Assembly: GCA_017303575.1 (NCBI GenBank)
Contig: JAFLCL010000055.1
Span: 1 to 38,027 of the forward strand
DNA: 38,027 bases
Direction: 5' to 3'
Source: Deltaproteobacteria bacterium
GTDB lineage: Bacteria > Myxococcota_A > Polyangia > Polyangiales > Sandaracinaceae
Positions 8,512 to 15,955 of this stretch are shown here, one piece after another. Within the stretch, counting starts at the first letter, position 1. Every line of letters starts with the position of its first letter. Under the pieces are notes generated by a model, which saw only the letters and a program-made list of their open reading frames with translations, had not been told where the DNA came from and did no database searches. A program made the translations under genes and the position numbers.

Positions 8512-9465
8512 ATGTCGGCCCGTGAGCTCATCGTCCTCGGAACCTCGAGCCAGGTCCCGACTCGCTTCCGCAACCACAACGGCTACCTGCTGCGGTGGGA
8601 CGACGAAGGTCTTCTCTTCGATCCCGGCGAGGGAACGCAGCGGCAGATGATCTACGCCGAGGTCACCGTCACGCAGGTGACGCGCATCCTCGTCACGCAC
8701 TTCCACGGCGATCACTGCCTGGGCCTCGCGGGCCTGCACCAGCGCATCAGCCTCGATCGCGTGCCCCACGAGATCGAGATCCACTACCCCGCCTCGGGCC
8801 AGCTCTTCTACGAGCGCCTCCGGCACGCGTCGATCTATCACGACGTCGCGCGCGTCGCGCCCAAGCCCATCCGCGGCGAGGGCGTGATCGCGAAGGACAA
8901 GAAGCTCCAGATCCGCGCGCTGCGGCTCGATCACGGAGTCGAGACCTACGGCTACCGCCTGGAGGAGCACGACGGGCGCACGATGCTGCCCGAGAAGCTC
9001 GAGGCTGCCGGCGTGCGCGGGCCGATGATCAAGGATCTGATCCGCGGCGGACAGATCACGATCGGCGAGCAGACGGTGAAGCTCGACGACGTGAGCCTGT
9101 ACAAGAAGGGACAGTCGTTCGCGCTGATCATGGACACGCGGCTCACCGACAACTGCTTCGAGCTCGCGAAGGGCGTCGATCTCCTCGTGTGTGAGTCGAC
9201 GTACCTCGACTCCGAAGAGCGCGAGGCCCGCGCGCACGGGCACATGACGGCGCGTCAGGCAGGCATCGTGGCGCGCGAGGCGGGCGCGCGTCGGCTCGTG
9301 CTCACGCACTTCTCGCAGCGCTACGGATCGACCAAGCCCTTCGTGGAAGAGGCGCGCGCCGAGTTCGATGGCGAGGTCGTCGCGGTGCGCGACGGCGACC
9401 GCGTGCCCGTGCCCAAGCGGCCGGGGCAAGAAGAGACGGAAGAGGCTACCGTCCCGCCGGTATGA
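8512..9465 (+). CDS. rnz: Ribonuclease Z (tRNA 3'-processing endonuclease)
   Basis: Metallo-beta-lactamase-fold endonuclease that removes the 3' trailer from tRNA precursors. The 317-residue length is typical of the short (tRNase Z-S) form. The metal-binding motif THFHGDHCLGLAGL has H63, H65, D67 and H68. Other family motifs are LDHGVETYGYRL, GVRGPMIKDLIRGG, SFALIMDTRLTDNC (metal-ligand Asp), ESTYLDSEEREARAHGHMTA (His ligand) and LTHFSQRY near the end. The start at MSARELIVLGTSSQVP matches the family; the frame upstream is non-family sequence. Its TGA overlaps the ATG of the protoporphyrinogen oxidase gene by 4 nt, so the two are very likely co-translated. Confidence 0.94.
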   Translation: MSARELIVLGTSSQVPTRFRNHNGYLLRWDDEGLLFDPGEGTQRQMIYAEVTVTQVTRILVTHFHGDHCLGLAGLHQRISLDRVPHEIEIHYPASGQLFYERLRHASIYHDVARVAPKPIRGEGVIAKDKKLQIRALRLDHGVETYGYRLEEHDGRTMLPEKLEAAGVRGPMIKDLIRGGQITIGEQTVKLDDVSLYKKGQSFALIMDTRLTDNCFELAKGVDLLVCESTYLDSEEREARAHGHMTARQAGIVAREAGARRLVLTHFSQRYGSTKPFVEEARAEFDGEVVAVRDGDRVPVPKRPGQEETEEATVPPV

Positions 9466-10895
9466 CGAAAGCGCGACGCGTGCTCGTGATCGGCGCGGGC
9501 CTGAGCGGCCTCGCGAGCGCGGCCCGCCTCCTCGACCTCGCGCCGCACACGCACGTCGAGGTGTGGGAGAGCAGTGAGCGAGCGGGCGGTTGGATCGCGA
9601 CGGAGCGCGTTCCCACGACCGCGCTCGGGCTCTCACACGATCCTGCGGCCGAGCTGGTCGTCGATCTGGGGCCGGAGTCGATCCTCCGCGACAAGCCCGC
9701 CGCCTGGGCGCTCGTCCAGCGTCTGGGCCTCGAGGACCGTGTCGTGCGCACACGCAGCGACCGTCACGGGGCGTATGTCGTGTCGCGCGGCGCGCTCGCG
9801 CGCATCCCCGACGGCTTCTCGCTGATCGGTCCCGGCGACTTGATGGGCTTCGCTCGAAGCGACGTGATCTCGCTCGAAGGCAAGGCTCGCGCTGCGATCG
9901 AGATGGGCATGGCGGCTCGGTCACGCGCGCGCGACGAGGACGAGTCGCTCGCGAGCTTCGTACGCCGACGCTTCGGCTGGGAGGTCCTCGAGCGCCTCGC
10001 GCAGCCGCTCGCCTCGGGCATCTACGGCGCCGACCCCGAGGTGCTGGGGATGCTCGCGACGGTGCCGCGCTTCCTCGAGATGGAGGCAGCGCACGGGAGC
10101 GTCACGCGCGCGCTCGTCGCGGCCGCGCGCAAGAAGAAGGACGAAGAAGGATCGGGCGCGCGCTATGGGCTCTTCTTCTCGTTCGACGGCGGGATGCAGG
10201 TGCTCACCGACGCGCTCGCGGCTCGCGTCGCGTCGAGCCTCCGCTTCGGACGCACCGCGGGCGCGCTTCGCCGCGCAGAGCACGGCGGCTTCGAGGTCAC
10301 CGACGGCGAGGGCAGCTCGGAGCACTTCGACGCCGTCGTGATCGCGCTCGCAGCCCATCGCGTGGGGCGCCTGATCGCGGAGCTCGACCCGCACGCCCGG
10401 CACGCGCTCGAGGAGATCCCCCACGGATCCGCGGCGACGATCACGTTCGCCTGGCGCCGAGGCGACGTTCCGCACGCGCTCGACGCGTACGGCTTCGTGG
10501 TGCCGCACGTGGAGCGTCGACGGATCCTCGCCTCGACGTGGTCGAGCGAGAAGTGGCCCGGGCGCGCGCCATTGGATCTCGCCCTGATTCGCGTCTTCGC
10601 GGGTGGAGAGGACGCCTGCGCTCGACGCGACGACGCGCTGCTGGCGATCGAGGCCCGGCGCGAGCTCGCCGATCTCATGGGGATCACCGCGCCGCCGCTC
10701 CTTCAGAAGGTCATGCGCTACGCGCGCGCGATGCCGATCCAGGGACCCGATCACCTCGCACGACGCGACGCGATCGCGCAGCGCCTCGAATCGATCCCCG
10801 ATCTCGCGGTGGCCGGCAACTCGCTCTTCGGCGTCGGCATCCCGGACTCGATCGCGAGCGGCGAGAGAGCCGCCGAGAGGGTCAGCGCGGGCTGA
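9462..10895 (+). CDS. hemY: Protoporphyrinogen oxidase (HemY/PPOX type)
   Basis: FAD enzyme that oxidises protoporphyrinogen IX to protoporphyrin IX (or coproporphyrinogen III in the coproporphyrin-dependent branch). The 477-residue product has the dinucleotide motif VLVIGAGLSGLASAARL at residues 8-24, then VEVWESSERAGGWIATE. DLGPESILRDKPAAWALVQ, SFVRRRFGWEVLERLAQPLA and SGIYGADPEVLGMLATVPRF are typical PPOX motifs. The C-terminal FAD segment reads DLAVAGNSLFGVGIPDSIAS. It overlaps rnz by 4 nt (ATGA), an unusual pairing of tRNA processing with heme synthesis. With hemE elsewhere in the window, the protoporphyrin rather than the coproporphyrin role seems likelier, but this is inference. Confidence 0.92.
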   Translation: MTKARRVLVIGAGLSGLASAARLLDLAPHTHVEVWESSERAGGWIATERVPTTALGLSHDPAAELVVDLGPESILRDKPAAWALVQRLGLEDRVVRTRSDRHGAYVVSRGALARIPDGFSLIGPGDLMGFARSDVISLEGKARAAIEMGMAARSRARDEDESLASFVRRRFGWEVLERLAQPLASGIYGADPEVLGMLATVPRFLEMEAAHGSVTRALVAAARKKKDEEGSGARYGLFFSFDGGMQVLTDALAARVASSLRFGRTAGALRRAEHGGFEVTDGEGSSEHFDAVVIALAAHRVGRLIAELDPHARHALEEIPHGSAATITFAWRRGDVPHALDAYGFVVPHVERRRILASTWSSEKWPGRAPLDLALIRVFAGGEDACARRDDALLAIEARRELADLMGITAPPLLQKVMRYARAMPIQGPDHLARRDAIAQRLESIPDLAVAGNSLFGVGIPDSIASGERAAERVSAG

Positions 10896-10911
10896 GCCTT
10901 TGCCGGCTCGC

Positions 10912-11406
10912 TCACTGCACGGTCATCGAGGCGCGCGCGACGCAGGCATTCGCGCAGCCCGACTGACCGTCGAGCGGCTGCTCGCGGTAGGTGTACTGCC
11001 ACGGGCCACCGCCGATCGGTCCCTCGATCTCCTGCTTGGTCTCCCAGCGGCAGCCATCGGAGAACGGGAACTCGGTGCGGATCGAGAGCCGCGCGACACC
11101 TTGGGCGTCCACTTCGCCCGTGAAGATGGAGTCACCGAAACGAGCCTCGGCAGGACCCGGCCCACACGCATGGCTGAGCGCACCGCTCGCCCCCGAGATA
11201 CGCGTGTCGACGGTGCACCCCGGCTGCACCTCCAGCTGCGCCACCACGAGCGTCGCGCGGCAACTCGAGCCTCCGCTGCTGCTGCTCGCGACGTAGCTGC
11301 TCGAGCTGCGATCGTCGTCGACGACCACGGTCCGTCCACCACACCCCGTCACGAGGGAGCACACCACGAGCAGGCAAACTCGGAGACCGAGAAACAATCG
11401 ATTCAC
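10912..11406 (-). CDS. Small lipoprotein of unknown function
   Basis: With GTG 11406 as start, the 164-residue product begins with a lipoprotein signal: N-terminal Arg residues, hydrophobic LFLGLRVCLLVVCSLVTGC and a lipobox LVTGC at about residue 23. A Ser-rich linker (SSSSYVASSSSGGSS) follows, then a compact domain with scattered Cys residues (SSCRATL, PGCTVDT, HACGPGP, DGCRWET, GCANAC) that would form disulfides. No family was recognised. An ATG at 11478 is in frame but would bury the signal peptide behind 24 extra residues. It probably depends on the LspA encoded at 12134. It converges with the oxidase gene 16 nt away. Confidence 0.65.
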   Translation of the reverse strand: MNRLFLGLRVCLLVVCSLVTGCGGRTVVVDDDRSSSSYVASSSSGGSSCRATLVVAQLEVQPGCTVDTRISGASGALSHACGPGPAEARFGDSIFTGEVDAQGVARLSIRTEFPFSDGCRWETKQEIEGPIGGGPWQYTYREQPLDGQSGCANACVARASMTVQ

Positions 11407-11560
11407 GACCTGAAGGGACGCGGTGGTGGGGGGTCCAGGGCGAGTTCCGCAGGCCGAAGGCCGAGGATGTTTGAGCATCGGACCCCCCCTCCGCCGCGGC
11501 CCGACTCGAAGCGGGGGATTCGTTCTCGCTCTCTCGGTTCATCGGACCGACGGTAGTCGA

Positions 11561-11962
11561 TCAGGCGTCGGGGCCGCGACTGCCCAACAGCATCCACGCG
11601 AGCCAAGCGACACCGAGCACCTGCCCGACGTTGCGCGCCTTGGGGCCGGGCGCGGCGCGCAGCTTCTGCAGCGGATGACTGCCGAACACATTGCGCAGGC
11701 GCTGTGCTGTCCCGTCCGAGACGCCGCGCGCGACGAGGCGGGCGTGACCTTCCGCCTTCACCGCGCGGATCGTGGCGTCCTTCACGCGGTCGCGCTGAAC
11801 GACGTCTGCGATGCCGTGAAGGAGGCTCGTCGGGATGGCGCCCCGGATCACCAGCAGCTTTCCGTCGCGTACCGACACGCAGAAGATCTCGTTGGCGCGC
11901 CCGAGCACCACGAGCACCAGCACGACAGCGACGGCCACCACGACCAAGGAGAGGATCTCCAT
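11561..11962 (-). CDS. DUF3634 family membrane-anchored protein
   Basis: A 133-residue protein with one N-terminal membrane helix (ILSLVVVAVAVVLVLVVLG, residues 3-21), then ANEIFCVSVRDGKLLVIRGA, DATIRAVKAEGHARLVARG and GTAQRLRNVFGSHPLQKLR. This resembles DUF3634 proteins that I know mainly from myxobacteria. A second weakly hydrophobic stretch (VLGVAWLAWMLLG) is at the C terminus. Function unknown. A TATGCT box lies 8 nt before the ATG. The gene is separated by 154 nt from the lipoprotein gene downstream. Confidence 0.72.
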   Translation of the reverse strand: MEILSLVVVAVAVVLVLVVLGRANEIFCVSVRDGKLLVIRGAIPTSLLHGIADVVQRDRVKDATIRAVKAEGHARLVARGVSDGTAQRLRNVFGSHPLQKLRAAPGPKARNVGQVLGVAWLAWMLLGSRGPDA

Positions 11963-11970
11963 CGGGGCCG

Positions 11971-11976
11971 AGCATA
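11971..11976 (-). promoter_or_regulatory. -10-like TATGCT box before the DUF3634 gene
   Basis: On the minus strand TATGCT stands 8 nt before the ATG; no Shine-Dalgarno and no clear -35 are seen. Fits the leaderless pattern. Confidence 0.35.
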
Positions 11977-12133
11977 CGCGCTCCTCGCGCGGAGCTTCCC
12001 CGTGTCCTTGGACTGGCTGACAGGCAGGACGCGGGTCGCTGTCATCGTGTCAGCGTGTCGCCGGGAGCGCGCCGCTTTCTTCAGGGATTCACGCGTCCCT
12101 GCACGTGGCCTAGCGCGTGCTCCACGTCGAACC

Positions 12134-12784
12134 ATGACGCTGACGACGTCCGACTCACACGCCGACGCCCCCGCGGTGCCCGCACTGCAGCCGCGATCAC
12201 CGCGTCTGGTGATTGCCTGCGCGCTGCTCGCGCTGGCCGTACTGACGATCGACCTCGCGACCAAGGAGTGGGCCCGCACGACGCTCTCCGACGCTCGCCT
12301 CGGAGCTGCCCCTGCGCTCTGCGACGACACGAACGGGCCGCGTCGACCGCAGCGCATCGCGCATGCGCCGAGGCCGGTGGCGGGCGAAGTGCTCTCCCTC
12401 GACTACGCCGAGAACTGCTCGGCGGCGTTCGGCCTCGCGCGCCAGCTGCCTGCCCCCGCGCGGCGCATCTTCCTCGCGAGCATGGCGATCCTCGCCGTCG
12501 TCGCGCTCTTCGTAGCCCTCGCGCGTGGCCACGGATCATGGGCATTCGTGTGGGGCGTGCCGCTCGTCGCCGCGGGCGCGCTGGGCAACATGATCGATCG
12601 GCTGCGCCTCGGGTACGTGGTCGACTTCCTCCACGTGCACTACGCGCCGTGGGACTTCGACTACCCCGTCTTCAACGTCGCCGACATCGTGATCGGGATC
12701 GGCGTCGCTCTCCTCGTGATCGGCGCGATCCGCACACCCGCAGACGATCCCGAGCCCGAGTCGAACGCTCGACCGCTCACCTGA
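12134..12784 (+). CDS. lspA: Lipoprotein signal peptidase (signal peptidase II)
   Basis: Inner-membrane aspartyl protease that cleaves prolipoproteins before the lipidated Cys. The 216-residue product has four hydrophobic segments (about 25-43, 117-135, 140-157, 185-200). Family motifs: DLATKEWA after helix 1, SAAFGLARQLP (usually N-x-GAAFG), GALGNMIDRLRLGYVVDFLH with the first catalytic Asp, and VFNVADIVIGIGVALL with the second. An extra loop of about 30 residues lies between helix 1 and the AAFG motif and holds a Cys (PALCDDTNG); a second Cys is in AENCSAAF. The gene serves the lipoproteins encoded nearby. No Shine-Dalgarno is seen before ATG 12134; the N-terminal 20 residues are less certain. 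Confidence 0.9.
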   Translation: MTLTTSDSHADAPAVPALQPRSPRLVIACALLALAVLTIDLATKEWARTTLSDARLGAAPALCDDTNGPRRPQRIAHAPRPVAGEVLSLDYAENCSAAFGLARQLPAPARRIFLASMAILAVVALFVALARGHGSWAFVWGVPLVAAGALGNMIDRLRLGYVVDFLHVHYAPWDFDYPVFNVADIVIGIGVALLVIGAIRTPADDPEPESNARPLT

Positions 12785-12939
12785 TCGCACGCGCGAGCGC
12801 ACGGCGAGATGGGGCCGCGTCGAAGCCAGCGGCGGCGAGGTCGGCGATCACCCGCGTGCGCGCCAGTCATGCCGAGGCAGCCGATCGCGATCGCGCGGAG
12901 CAGGTCTCGCTCCTTCGACATGCCGTCATCCGCACACGG

Positions 12940-13293
12940 TCAGGCGAGGAACCAGAGCGCGAGCGCGACAGCGGCGGGCAGCGCCTGGATGAAGAGGATC
13001 GTGCCCTTCGCGGTGGCCGCACCGTAGAGGCCGACGACGATGACGAACACGAGGCCCGCCATCGTCGCGTGCGTCTCGCCCGTGAGCGCGGCCCACGCGA
13101 GCAGCGCGGCGAGCGCACCGTTGTAGACGCCCTGGTTGGCGGCGAGCACCTTCGTCTGCTCGGCGCCCTCGACGGTCTGCCCAAAGATCTTGCGCCCCCG
13201 CGGCGTGGTCCAGAGGAAGGTCTCGAGGACCATGAAGAGGACGTGGAGCACCGCGACGAGCAGCGTCACGACGAGTGCGAGCGTGGCGAACAT
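12940..13293 (-). CDS. DUF1304 family membrane protein
   Basis: A 117-residue integral membrane protein with four hydrophobic helices. It carries the family motif VLETFLWTTPRGRKIFGQ followed by TKVLAANQGVYNGALAALLA. DUF1304 proteins have no established function. ATG 13293 gives the usual family length; in-frame ATGs at 13311 and 13431 would add Arg-rich sequence without family support. It is the third minus-strand gene after the 14376-13403 pair, 109 nt downstream. The 155 nt between its end and lspA hold no feature that I can identify. Confidence 0.75.
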   Translation of the reverse strand: MFATLALVVTLLVAVLHVLFMVLETFLWTTPRGRKIFGQTVEGAEQTKVLAANQGVYNGALAALLAWAALTGETHATMAGLVFVIVVGLYGAATAKGTILFIQALPAAVALALWFLA

Positions 13294-13402
13294 CGACCGA
13301 GGATGCCGCATCACCCACGGTTCGACACGGACTCGTTCGTCTGCGACGTCCTCCGGCACGGCGAACGCACACACACTGCGCGCCATCATTCGCGCGTCGA
13401 GA

Positions 13403-14173
13403 TCATCCCGGCTCGCCGGCGAGTCGCGCAAGCCCCACCACGATCCTCTCGAGATCGAGGCGGTACTGATCCGACGCTTCCTCGTCGAGGAGTGGAGTGT
13501 CGCGGATGGCGCCGCGGATCTGCCGCAGCGCTCCCTCGATCTCGGGTTCGATGCGCGCTCCCTCGTGTCCCCTGTCGGCGAGCAGCCGGAGCGCGCGCCA
13601 CGGCGCGTAGCCCCGTGGGTCGTCGACGAACCGCGACGCGACCCCGATCGAGAACGACTGCGGGATGGATGCTGGGCGACTGACGCGGAGGACCTCCTCT
13701 TCGAGCGGCGCTCCGTGCGCGAGCAACCACGCCATCACGCCGAAGTCCTCCGCCCCGTCGTCGAACGCGTACTGGACCAACTCGACCCATCCGCTGGTGT
13801 CGAGCGCGTGCGCACGCGCCGATGCGATCAACGCGTCCCGATGTCCGCTCGCCAACCGCTCCCACGTCGCTCGTCGACGAGCGTCGCTCCACGAGAACGA
13901 CGCGTCGAACACGCAGCGCGCACCGTCGCTGGCCGTCACCCCTTCGTTGGTGGCACCGGGCGCGAGCAATGCGCGGATGCTCGCCTCGCGAGTCCGTCCA
14001 TCGGAGGCGTGGAGGTGCCGTGCAAGTCGATCGACGCCGACGGAGAGGCCGAGGTCGTGAACGAGCTCGAGCGCGGCGAGCCTCACGTCGTCGCTCGAGT
14101 CGTCGAGGACCGCCGAGACACACGCAGCGAGGCCGGGAATCGACGCGAAGTCCGGGGCTCGCCGCGACGTCAT
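13403..14173 (-). CDS. HEAT-like helical protein of unknown function
   Basis: A 256-residue cytosolic-looking protein. The N-terminal third has helix-pair sequences such as SSDDVRLAALELVHDLGLSV and TREASIRALLAPGATNEGV, typical of HEAT/Armadillo repeats. The rest (DTSGWVELVQYAFDDGAEDF, APWRALRLLADRGHEGA) is acidic and helical with no recognised domain. Its ATG overlaps the stop of the small membrane protein by 4 nt (ATGA at 14170-14173), so the pair is probably translated together. No catalytic motif is seen. The strong third-position GC supports it as a real gene. Confidence 0.6.
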   Translation of the reverse strand: MTSRRAPDFASIPGLAACVSAVLDDSSDDVRLAALELVHDLGLSVGVDRLARHLHASDGRTREASIRALLAPGATNEGVTASDGARCVFDASFSWSDARRRATWERLASGHRDALIASARAHALDTSGWVELVQYAFDDGAEDFGVMAWLLAHGAPLEEEVLRVSRPASIPQSFSIGVASRFVDDPRGYAPWRALRLLADRGHEGARIEPEIEGALRQIRGAIRDTPLLDEEASDQYRLDLERIVVGLARLAGEPG

Positions 14174-14376
14174 TCGTCGTCGCTGCCGCCGAGGAGCTTG
14201 CCGAGGCCCACGATCGTGAGGCCGCCGCCGAGGAGGCCGCAGCAGAGCATGAGGCGCAACGAGTACATGCCGGCCTGCATCATCTCGTACATCGACCACG
14301 CGCCGAACCCGAGCAGACCGAGGCCCGGCACGAGGAGCACCAGACCGATGAGCCGCGCCATCCCGTCGTCGGTCAT
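14170..14376 (-). CDS. Small two-helix membrane protein
   Basis: A 68-residue protein with two hydrophobic segments: GMARLIGLVLLVPGLGLLGF, and MLCCGLLGGGLTIVGLGKLL. Both run into Gly-rich ends, and the protein finishes in the acidic tail GGSDDE. No family recognised. ATG 14376 is chosen because a TACAGT box stands 6 nt upstream; a start at 14412 would place this box inside the gene. It is translationally coupled to the HEAT-like gene by a 4-nt overlap. Confidence 0.6.
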   Translation of the reverse strand: MTDDGMARLIGLVLLVPGLGLLGFGAWSMYEMMQAGMYSLRLMLCCGLLGGGLTIVGLGKLLGGSDDE

Positions 14377-14382
14377 GACGCG

Positions 14383-14388
14383 ACTGTA
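14383..14388 (-). promoter_or_regulatory. -10-like TACAGT box of the small membrane protein operon
   Basis: On the minus strand TACAGT lies 6 nt before ATG 14376. Back to back with the TATCCT box of the Uma2 gene on the other strand, 40 nt away, so both divergent genes appear to start within a 64-nt gap. Confidence 0.35.
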
Positions 14389-14428
14389 GAGCGAGGGCGC
14401 AACGACAACCACCCGCCCGATCGTCCGC

Positions 14429-14434
14429 TATCCT
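14429..14434 (+). promoter_or_regulatory. -10-like TATCCT box of the Uma2 gene
   Basis: TATCCT ends 6 nt before ATG 14441 with no Shine-Dalgarno; a clear -35 was not found at 16-18 nt. Confidence 0.35.
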
Positions 14435-14440
14435 CTCGGC

Positions 14441-15007
14441 ATGGCTGGTGATCCCGCCCGCAAGCGCGCCACGTACGACGACGTCCTTCGCGCACCGGAG
14501 CACAAGGTCGCCGAACTGATCCGCGGCTCGCTCAGCCTGATGCCTCGGCCACGCCCGGTGCACACGCGGGTGGCCTCACGTCTAGGCTCGCGCCTCAGCC
14601 CCTTCGACGACCCGAGCGGCGACGACCCCGGCGGATGGGTCGCTCTCGACGAGCCCGAGCTGCACCTCGGGGCCGACATCGTCGTTCCCGATCTGGCTGG
14701 TTGGCGTCGCGAGCGAATGCCCGAGATCCCGACGGATCTGGCGTACTTCGTCCTCGCCCCGGACTGGTGCTGCGAGGTTCTGTCACCCGGCACCGAGAAG
14801 ATGGATCGCGGCGAGAAAGCGGAGATCTACGCGGAGCACGGCGTCCGACACTACTGGCTCGTGAACGCGGACCTGCAGACGATCGAGGTGCTCCGTCTCG
14901 ATGGCTCGACGTATCGCATCGTCCGTGTCTTCCGCGGCAGCGATCCCGTGAGGATGGAGCCGTTCGAGGTGAGGGAGATGTCGCTGGACCGGCTCTGGCA
15001 GCGCTGA
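14441..15007 (+). CDS. Uma2-family (DUF820) restriction-endonuclease-fold protein
   Basis: A 188-residue protein of the Uma2/DUF820 family, a PD-(D/E)XK nuclease-like fold, common in cyanobacteria, Chloroflexi and myxobacteria. It begins with the usual TYDDVLRAPEHKVAELIRGS. The core has ADIVVPDLAGWRRERMPEI (active-site Asp around residue 84) and CCEVLSPGTEKMDRGEKAEI with Glu112, then YAEHGVRHYWLVNADLQTIE, which is the family hallmark. The family is often linked to mobile DNA, but no transposon ends are visible here. Biological role unknown. It converges with the ADP-ribosylglycohydrolase gene, 9 nt apart. Confidence 0.86.
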   Translation: MAGDPARKRATYDDVLRAPEHKVAELIRGSLSLMPRPRPVHTRVASRLGSRLSPFDDPSGDDPGGWVALDEPELHLGADIVVPDLAGWRRERMPEIPTDLAYFVLAPDWCCEVLSPGTEKMDRGEKAEIYAEHGVRHYWLVNADLQTIEVLRLDGSTYRIVRVFRGSDPVRMEPFEVREMSLDRLWQR

Positions 15008-15016
15008 TCGGATCGA

Positions 15017-15955
15017 TCAACCTCGGAGCTTCACCAGCCACTCGACGAGCGGGTCGACCTGCTCGCGACCGCGCATCGCATTCATCCAGCGCGTCGGGAT
15101 CGCTGCGAGCCCCTCACGCACGCCCGCGATGCCTCCGACGAGGCACGCCGTGGTGTCCGTGTCGTCGCCCAAGCGCACCGCCTCGATCACAGCCTCCTCG
15201 TAGGTGGCATGTCTCTCGATGATCATCCGTGCGCTGCGGATCGAGTCGATCACGTAGCCGCCGCCGCGGCCCTCCGCCGGATCGTCGGGACGAATGTGGT
15301 GCTCGAGCGCCTCGCGCTCGTCGCCGTCGGCAGGAAGGATCGCGCGGAGCGACCCGACGGCGTCACGCCACGGCGCGGCGGGATCAGGCCATGGCTCGTC
15401 GCGCAGGAAGCGCCGAGCCCACAAGCAGTAGAGCGCGCACGACACGCGGCTCCGCGCGTGACCGTGGGTGACCCTCGACTGCAGATCCGCGTCGCGCGCG
15501 AGCTCCGCGTCGGTACCGCGGTGGAAGAGCGCGAGCGGCAGGACGCGCATGAGCGAGCCGTTGCCGTTGCGTCGCTCGTCGGTCGGGCCGGCCTCGAGCG
15601 CGGGCACGTCCTCCAGCAGTCGGCGGATCGCGACGCCGGTCTGCACGCCCACGTCGAACACGCGGTAGTCCACGGCGAGGTAGCCGTGCGAGTACCAGTT
15701 CACGAGGCGTCGACCGAAGTCGTCGGGGTCGAAGCCCTCCCGCTCGATGAGCGTCGCGAGCAGGCAGAGCGCCTGCGCGCCGTCATCCGAGTACGTACCG
15801 GGCGGCGTGCCTCGGTGCGCACGCTCGAAGCCGTCGGGCGGCGTCATCTCGATCGTGCTCGGAAGTGCTTCGGGGCGATGGAACTCGTAGGGCACCCCGA
15901 GCGCGTCTCCCACCAAGAGGCCAAAGAGGCCGCCGCGCAGTCGATCGATCGTCAT
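15017..15955 (-). CDS. ADP-ribosylglycohydrolase family protein (DraG/ARH-like)
   Basis: A 312-residue all-helical, dinuclear-metal hydrolase family that removes ADP-ribose from proteins or related substrates. It opens DRLRGGLFGLLVGDALGVPY, then GTYSDDGAQALCLLATLI around residues 53-70. The paired metal-binding motif GDDTDTTACLVGGIAG is at residues 263-278. RRNGNGSLMRVLPLAL is also typical. In the first motif the usual T/S-D-D-T reads S-D-D-G, a variant I recall in other bacterial members, so activity is likely but unproven. The ATG overlaps the acyltransferase stop by 4 nt (15952-15955). It is the last of four linked genes that include a kinase and an FHA protein, which suggests a role in signalling or modification reversal. 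Confidence 0.85.
   Translation of the reverse strand: MTIDRLRGGLFGLLVGDALGVPYEFHRPEALPSTIEMTPPDGFERAHRGTPPGTYSDDGAQALCLLATLIEREGFDPDDFGRRLVNWYSHGYLAVDYRVFDVGVQTGVAIRRLLEDVPALEAGPTDERRNGNGSLMRVLPLALFHRGTDAELARDADLQSRVTHGHARSRVSCALYCLWARRFLRDEPWPDPAAPWRDAVGSLRAILPADGDEREALEHHIRPDDPAEGRGGGYVIDSIRSARMIIERHATYEEAVIEAVRLGDDTDTTACLVGGIAGVREGLAAIPTRWMNAMRGREQVDPLVEWLVKLRG

Noticed and set aside
12661..12921. 86-residue minus-strand frame starting MSKERDLLRAIAIGCLG
   Set aside because: Only its first ~20 residues look protein-like; the rest is Arg-rich shadow of lspA on the opposite strand.
14441..15007. Mobile element around the Uma2 gene
   Set aside because: No terminal inverted repeats, target duplications or transposase nearby; composition equals its neighbours.
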